From contig CANFKN010000047.1 of the NCBI GenBank assembly GCA_947447385.1, positions 1 to 8,534 of the forward strand: DNA of 8,534 nt, given 5' to 3'. The stretch comes from Microbacteriaceae bacterium. GTDB lineage: Bacteria; Actinomycetota; Actinomycetes; Actinomycetales; Microbacteriaceae. A model generated the notes under the pieces. The model saw only the letters and a program-made list of their open reading frames with translations. It ran no database searches and had not been told where the DNA came from. The position numbers were made by a program, and so were the translations under genes. Positions 6,023-8,534 of this stretch are shown in pieces (within the stretch, counting starts at the first letter, position 1; each line of letters starts with the position of its first letter).

Positions 6023-6060
6023 TTTTGATTATGCACACATATGTGCGTTTAGTCTCACAG
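6023..6060 (-). promoter_or_regulatory. Promoter and palindromic candidate operator of the two-component operon
   Basis: On the minus strand CATAAT (6034-6029) is a good -10 hexamer whose predicted start point falls at the GTG/ATG cluster of the response regulator. The -35 region is weak (TGAGAC near 6053-6057). Between them is the perfect 10-bp palindrome CACATATGTG (6036-6045), overlapped by GCAC(6033-6036)/GTGC(6043-6046) arms. A palindrome in the -35/-10 spacer could be an operator, perhaps for autoregulation by the NarL-type regulator, but its sequence is only an inference from position and symmetry. Confidence 0.4.
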
Positions 6061-6254
6061 CGCCTCTCGTGTGATGACCGATTTTTCTGGGGATGCCCAC
6101 AGCAAATATTTTGAGATTCGAAGGGCCTTTTCGCCGACTTAGTTGGTTGGAATTCGATCTCGTTCATATGTTGCGTGTGTGAATCTGTGATCGATGGTTT
6201 CGGCGACTCAAGCATCAGAGGAGTTTTGGTGGCTCACAAGAACTGATTCAGACG
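6061..6254. other. Intergenic spacer between beta-lactamase-fold gene and two-component operon
   Basis: This is the longest stretch without a credible gene in the window. A minus-strand open frame across 5979-6215 and a 25-codon plus-strand frame from 6194 have no ribosome binding site and no family-like sequence. Near 6119-6133 CGAAGG and TTTTCG can form a 6-bp stem with two G-U pairs around GCC, without a convincing T-run in either direction. I see no clear terminator for the upstream beta-lactamase-fold gene. Distal regulatory sequence of the two-component operon is the simplest explanation. Confidence 0.5.
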
Positions 6255-7043
6255 CTATTCGGCGCTGAGTTCTGCGGCGAATTTTGCAATGGCTTCGGTC
6301 TGGTTCCAGCCTTCGGTAGCAAACTCAAAGTCACCCTGCAAGGTTTGTGTGTTCACCAGGGCGAGCAGGCCGAATCCTGGGCCACCGCCACCGTGACCCG
6401 CGAACCGTGGCGCTTCAGCAGGCGAATCAACGTTAACCATCAGGCCATAGCCATAGCCAGGTCGTTCGAACCCGGTGTTTTCTTGCTTCACAGCGGTGGT
6501 TCCAACGCTCAAACCTAAGGTGTCACGCCGGTGTTGCACGAGCGACACCATGGCCGCCGCAACTCTCGAAGGTTCGCCTAAGAAGGTTCCCGAATAAACC
6601 CACCGCGGGTCGTAGCCTGGCACCACTTCGGTGGGCTCCTCCCATTTGGCAAAGGCATTTATTTGCAACGGATGAAAAACCAGCTGCTCCAACGCTTCAA
6701 AATAATCGAGGCCGGTTACCTCTTCGACGAGCATGCGCAACAGGAGGTATCCGATATTTGAATATTGAAAACCCTCAAAGCTGTGCGGAAAGACGAGGCA
6801 TCGTTCGAGCAGCTCGACTCGCGACCATGCCGGCTCGCGGGCGTCAACGGCAGCGTGATAATCAGACAAAAAGCCGTAGTCGGCAAGGCCCGAAGTGTGG
6901 TTAAGCAGCGCGCCAATGGTTCGCGAGGCATAGACAGGTGCAAGCTGGGGCAGGTGCTGCCCAATAGGCGAATCGAGGGGCACACCCAGTTCAAGAACTG
7001 CCTGTGCCAAGAACGGCTTCGAGATTGAATAGACGGGAATCAC
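6255..7043 (-). CDS. Serine beta-lactamase-fold protein (class C / PBP4-like), N-terminally abbreviated
   Basis: A 262-residue member of the serine beta-lactamase / D-alanyl-D-alanine-carboxypeptidase-like family (Pfam Beta-lactamase). All three active-site motifs are visible: SISK (Ser6 nucleophile, Lys9), YSN (94-96) and HGG (217-219) in place of KTG. The family-typical LLNHTSGL is at 47-54. These proteins are normally about 330-400 residues with the nucleophile some 50-70 residues in; here it is the sixth residue. The only start available is GTG 7041-7043, since the 14 in-frame codons above it contain no ATG, GTG or TTG and are closed by TGA at 7086-7088. The first two beta strands of the fold and any signal peptide are therefore absent, so it would be cytosolic if made. 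It may be a non-antibiotic esterase or peptidase relative, a remodelled short form, or a decaying gene. The divergent glycosylase starts 38 bp away. Confidence 0.78.
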   Translation of the reverse strand: MIPVYSISKPFLAQAVLELGVPLDSPIGQHLPQLAPVYASRTIGALLNHTSGLADYGFLSDYHAAVDAREPAWSRVELLERCLVFPHSFEGFQYSNIGYLLLRMLVEEVTGLDYFEALEQLVFHPLQINAFAKWEEPTEVVPGYDPRWVYSGTFLGEPSRVAAAMVSLVQHRRDTLGLSVGTTAVKQENTGFERPGYGYGLMVNVDSPAEAPRFAGHGGGGPGFGLLALVNTQTLQGDFEFATEGWNQTEAIAKFAAELSAE

Positions 7044-7056
7044 GCTTTCTAAGCTA
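7044..7056 (-). promoter_or_regulatory. Putative -10 region of the beta-lactamase-fold gene
   Basis: The minus strand carries TAGCTT (7056-7051), a TAnnnT hexamer ending 7 nt before the GTG start, with no Shine-Dalgarno sequence. This fits a leaderless transcript. No recognisable -35 hexamer is seen at the right distance; that position lies over the first bases of the divergent glycosylase region. Confidence 0.35.
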
Positions 7057-7069
7057 TCTGGAGCAAGGG

Positions 7070-7081
7070 TAGATTTGTGTA
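7070..7081 (+). promoter_or_regulatory. Putative -10 region of the DNA glycosylase gene
   Basis: TAGATT (7070-7075) ends 6 nt before ATG 7082, the spacing expected for a leaderless mRNA. No Shine-Dalgarno sequence precedes the start, and no good -35 hexamer is seen around 7045-7052. The region overlaps the oppositely directed promoter at 7044-7056, so only one polymerase could bind at a time. Confidence 0.4.
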
Positions 7082-7693
7082 ATGCTCAACCAAATCGACA
7101 TGGTCGCAATTGCCGCCGAACTCAGCGAGCGCGATGCCCGCCTCGCCAGCGTGATCGCAACCAACCCGCTTTGCACACTCGGCAGCAAGCCACCTTCGGT
7201 GAGCAACTTTGAGTCTCTGGTTGAGTCGGTGGTGTCGCAACAGCTTTCGGTGAAGGCGGCTGACACGATTCACGCACGGTTGGTTGAGCTTTGCGGTGGG
7301 GTGCTTGAACCAACTCACGTTGCCAGTTTGGCCGACGAAGCCATGCGCGCTGCCGGCCTCTCTGGCGCCAAGACCAAGAGCATTCGCGGCCTCGCCGAAG
7401 CATCGCTCTCAGGCACGATTGACTTTGAAGGTTTGCACCTGCTCGACGACGAGTTGATTTCAACCCAGCTAAATGCGCTTTGGGGAATCGGCCCGTGGAC
7501 GGTCGACATGTTTATGATGCACCAAATAAGTCGATTGGATGTCTGGCCCACCGGCGACCTCGGCGTTCGACGTGGCTGGCAAAACATCTTTGGGCTTGAA
7601 GCCATGCCTGAGGCTAAAGAGCTCGCGCCTCTTGGCGATAGTTTTCGCCCCTACCGAAGCGTGGTGGCTTGGTATTGCTGGCGGGCGGCATAG
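7082..7693 (+). CDS. DNA-3-methyladenine glycosylase II-like protein (HhH-GPD superfamily)
   Basis: A 203-residue protein of the helix-hairpin-helix-GPD superfamily, AlkA/MAG type, which excises alkylated purines (such as 3-methyladenine) from DNA and starts base-excision repair. The segment FESLVESVVSQQLSVKAAD (43-61) is the conserved helix pair of the family. AGLSGAKTKSIRGLA (91-105) is the next conserved block. LWGIGPWTVDMF (133-144) is the helix-hairpin-helix that grips the DNA backbone, and Asp159 in PTGDLGVR is the expected catalytic aspartate. No cysteine cluster for a 4Fe-4S centre follows, which argues against an endonuclease III or MutY role. It lacks the N-terminal domain of E. coli AlkA, like the shorter MAG1-type enzymes. 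ATG 7082 is taken as start; ATG 7100 is an alternative. It is divergent from the beta-lactamase-fold gene and convergent with the exporter. Confidence 0.9.
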   Translation: MLNQIDMVAIAAELSERDARLASVIATNPLCTLGSKPPSVSNFESLVESVVSQQLSVKAADTIHARLVELCGGVLEPTHVASLADEAMRAAGLSGAKTKSIRGLAEASLSGTIDFEGLHLLDDELISTQLNALWGIGPWTVDMFMMHQISRLDVWPTGDLGVRRGWQNIFGLEAMPEAKELAPLGDSFRPYRSVVAWYCWRAA

Positions 7694-7726
7694 CTAAAAA
7701 GTCGGCACCACTTCGGGCCCTCGCGC

Positions 7727-8323
7727 CTAGTGCAACGTCAAAACTGGAATCATCGAAGCAACCAGCAAAACTGCCGCCACAATGTTGAAGATTCGGCGGC
7801 GACGCGGGTTGCTCAGCCAGTTGCTCAGCACCTGGCCTCCGGCAGCCCAAATCACGCCTCCGGGCCAAGTGACAATCAGAAACGCCACGCAGTTAGTGAT
7901 CGTGGTGGGCAGGGGGTCATCCAAGTGAATGAATGTTGCCATGAAAGCCGACATGATGATCCAGGCCTTCGGGTTGATGAACTGAAAGGCAACCGAGCGG
8001 GCAAAGCCGATGTAACGCGCCTCGCCCGACTCTGATTTAGTGGTGCTGCGTGCAATCAAATAGGCCATATAGACGATGTATGCAAAACCCACCCACTTGA
8101 GGCTTTGATAAATCAGCGGTGTGGTGGCAAAGATGACTCCCAGCCCTGCCGCGATGGCTAGCATCATCACGCTGAGGCCGGCGATGATTCCGTTGGCATA
8201 TGGCAGAGAACGGCGCACGCCAAAGTTTGCCCCAGACGTGAACAAAAACGTGTTGTTGGGCCCGGGTGTGATTGAAGTCACAAAACCAAAAACTAGCACC
8301 GATGCCAGAAGGCCAAAAGTCAT
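7727..8323 (-). CDS. LysE/RhtB-family amino-acid exporter
   Basis: A 198-residue integral membrane protein with about six hydrophobic segments (roughly residues 3-25, 40-62, 69-91, 112-135, 142-163, 178-196). The first carries the family signature TPGPNN (19-24), and the fourth begins with FQFINPKAW (113-121), another conserved element. LysE/RhtB proteins export amino acids such as lysine, arginine, homoserine, threonine or leucine, or related small molecules, using the proton-motive force; the substrate cannot be told from sequence. Length is typical (about 200 residues) and the gene looks intact. The basic stretch RRRR at 174-177 would sit on the cytoplasmic side. The start ATG 8323 lacks a ribosome binding site and follows a -10 hexamer by 6 nt. 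No LysR-type regulator is next to it, unlike many lysE loci; instead the divergent gene is a DUF2200 protein 66 bp away. Confidence 0.9.
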   Translation of the reverse strand: MTFGLLASVLVFGFVTSITPGPNNTFLFTSGANFGVRRSLPYANGIIAGLSVMMLAIAAGLGVIFATTPLIYQSLKWVGFAYIVYMAYLIARSTTKSESGEARYIGFARSVAFQFINPKAWIIMSAFMATFIHLDDPLPTTITNCVAFLIVTWPGGVIWAAGGQVLSNWLSNPRRRRIFNIVAAVLLVASMIPVLTLH

Positions 8324-8335
8324 AAGTTGAGTCTA
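8324..8335 (-). promoter_or_regulatory. Putative -10 region of the LysE-family exporter
   Basis: On the minus strand TAGACT (8335-8330) matches TAnnnT and ends 6 nt before the ATG at 8323, with no Shine-Dalgarno sequence between. Transcription would begin at or next to the start codon. The -35 region is not recognisable. Confidence 0.4.
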
Positions 8336-8376
8336 AGGCGAGGGGTGCTTGAACCACGAGCCTAGTTTGGCTTGAT

Positions 8377-8389
8377 TACGATAAGAACC
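8377..8389 (+). promoter_or_regulatory. Putative -10 region of the DUF2200 gene
   Basis: TACGAT (8377-8382) matches TAnnnT and ends 7 nt before ATG 8390, the distance expected for leaderless transcription. A TTGAAC at 8349-8354 resembles a -35 hexamer but is 22 bp away, which is too far for normal use. No clear Shine-Dalgarno sequence is seen. Confidence 0.35.
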
Positions 8390-8534
8390 ATGCACAAGAT
8401 TTTCAGCATGCCGGTTTCGCGGGTTTACCCGCTCTATGTTGCCAAGCTAGAGCGCAAGGGCCGCGACCCAAAGCAGATTGATATCGTCATTGAGTGGCTA
8501 ACTGGTTTCAACGCCAGCGAGCTCAAAACCATGC
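8390..8534 (+). CDS. DUF2200-family protein, N-terminal part (3' end outside window)
   Basis: The first 48 codons are visible. They read 'MHKIFSMPVSRVYPLYVAKL', then 'ERKGRDPKQIDIVIEWLTGF', closely matching the N-terminus of DUF2200 proteins with their pattern of F-M-P/S-F..VYP.Y..K...KGR..-.-....I.WLTGY. Members are small (about 110-120 residues), cytosolic and of unknown function. The frame is open to the window edge. The start is the first ATG and is preceded closely by a -10-like hexamer. The neighbouring divergent exporter gives no clear hint of its role, since DUF2200 genes have no fixed context that I know of. Confidence 0.8.
   Translation, partial: MHKIFSMPVSRVYPLYVAKLERKGRDPKQIDIVIEWLTGFNASELKTM

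Noticed and set aside
5979..6215. Minus-strand 78-codon open frame across the response-regulator promoter
   Set aside because: It overlaps the regulator start in another frame, has no ribosome binding site, and its composition (many Arg, Ser, Cys) looks like read-through of non-coding DNA.
6194..6271. Plus-strand 25-codon frame in the intergenic spacer
   Set aside because: It runs into the beta-lactamase-fold coding end on the other strand, with no convincing start signal or recognisable sequence.
7049..7318. Minus-strand open frame opposite the glycosylase as a possible lost N-terminus of the beta-lactamase-fold protein by frameshift
   Set aside because: Its translation shows none of the expected N-terminal strands of the family, and the plus strand there encodes well-conserved glycosylase motifs.
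7694..7726. Terminator between glycosylase and exporter genes
   Set aside because: The 33-bp gap shows no stable stem followed by a T-run in either direction.

Overview
The window looks like chromosomal DNA from a streamlined actinobacterium, most likely in or near the Microbacteriaceae (the freshwater 'Luna'-type lineages come to mind). This rests on a G+C content a little above half (judged by eye), dense packing with gaps mostly under 100 bp, and promoters of the actinobacterial TAnnnT type placed right against start codons, as expected for leaderless mRNAs. Product types such as a two-membrane-block histidine kinase with an HGPVQ box also fit. The assignment to a lineage is inference. I see no tRNA, rRNA, CRISPR array, insertion sequence or phage gene.

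Layout, left to right. Positions 1-354 hold the 3' end of a nitroreductase-family flavoenzyme (+). It converges, with 3 bp between stops, on an unrecognised 118-residue protein (-, 358-714) whose leader carries a perfect 8-bp inverted repeat. Divergent from that is a two-domain protein (+, 897-2180): an N-terminal GNAT acetyltransferase joined to a classical AAA+ ATPase. It is preceded by a 12-codon open frame with a strong ribosome binding site, whose stop overlaps the GNAT-AAA start as ATGA. Next is a tocopherol-cyclase-like protein (-, 2195-3223), then a YCII/DGPF-type small protein (+, 3303-3629). A two-component pair follows on the minus strand: a NarL-type response regulator (6019-5369) overlapping a histidine kinase with about eight membrane segments (5379-3634). 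After a 231-bp spacer come a serine beta-lactamase-fold protein that lacks its usual N-terminal portion (-, 6255-7043), a divergent AlkA-like DNA glycosylase (+, 7082-7693), a LysE/RhtB exporter (-, 7727-8323) and the start of a DUF2200 protein (+, from 8390).

The only evident operon is the response regulator plus kinase. The other genes alternate strand and are probably single transcription units. The most notable regulatory pattern is that five genes have a TAnnnT hexamer ending 6-7 nt before the start codon and no convincing Shine-Dalgarno sequence, while the genes with real 5' leaders carry clear purine-rich ribosome binding sites. The most notable protein is the GNAT-AAA+ fusion with its coupled mini-ORF. 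Nothing here forms an obvious defence or mobile system. The candidates for something undescribed are the fusion protein, the orphan 118-residue protein and the abbreviated beta-lactamase-fold protein.
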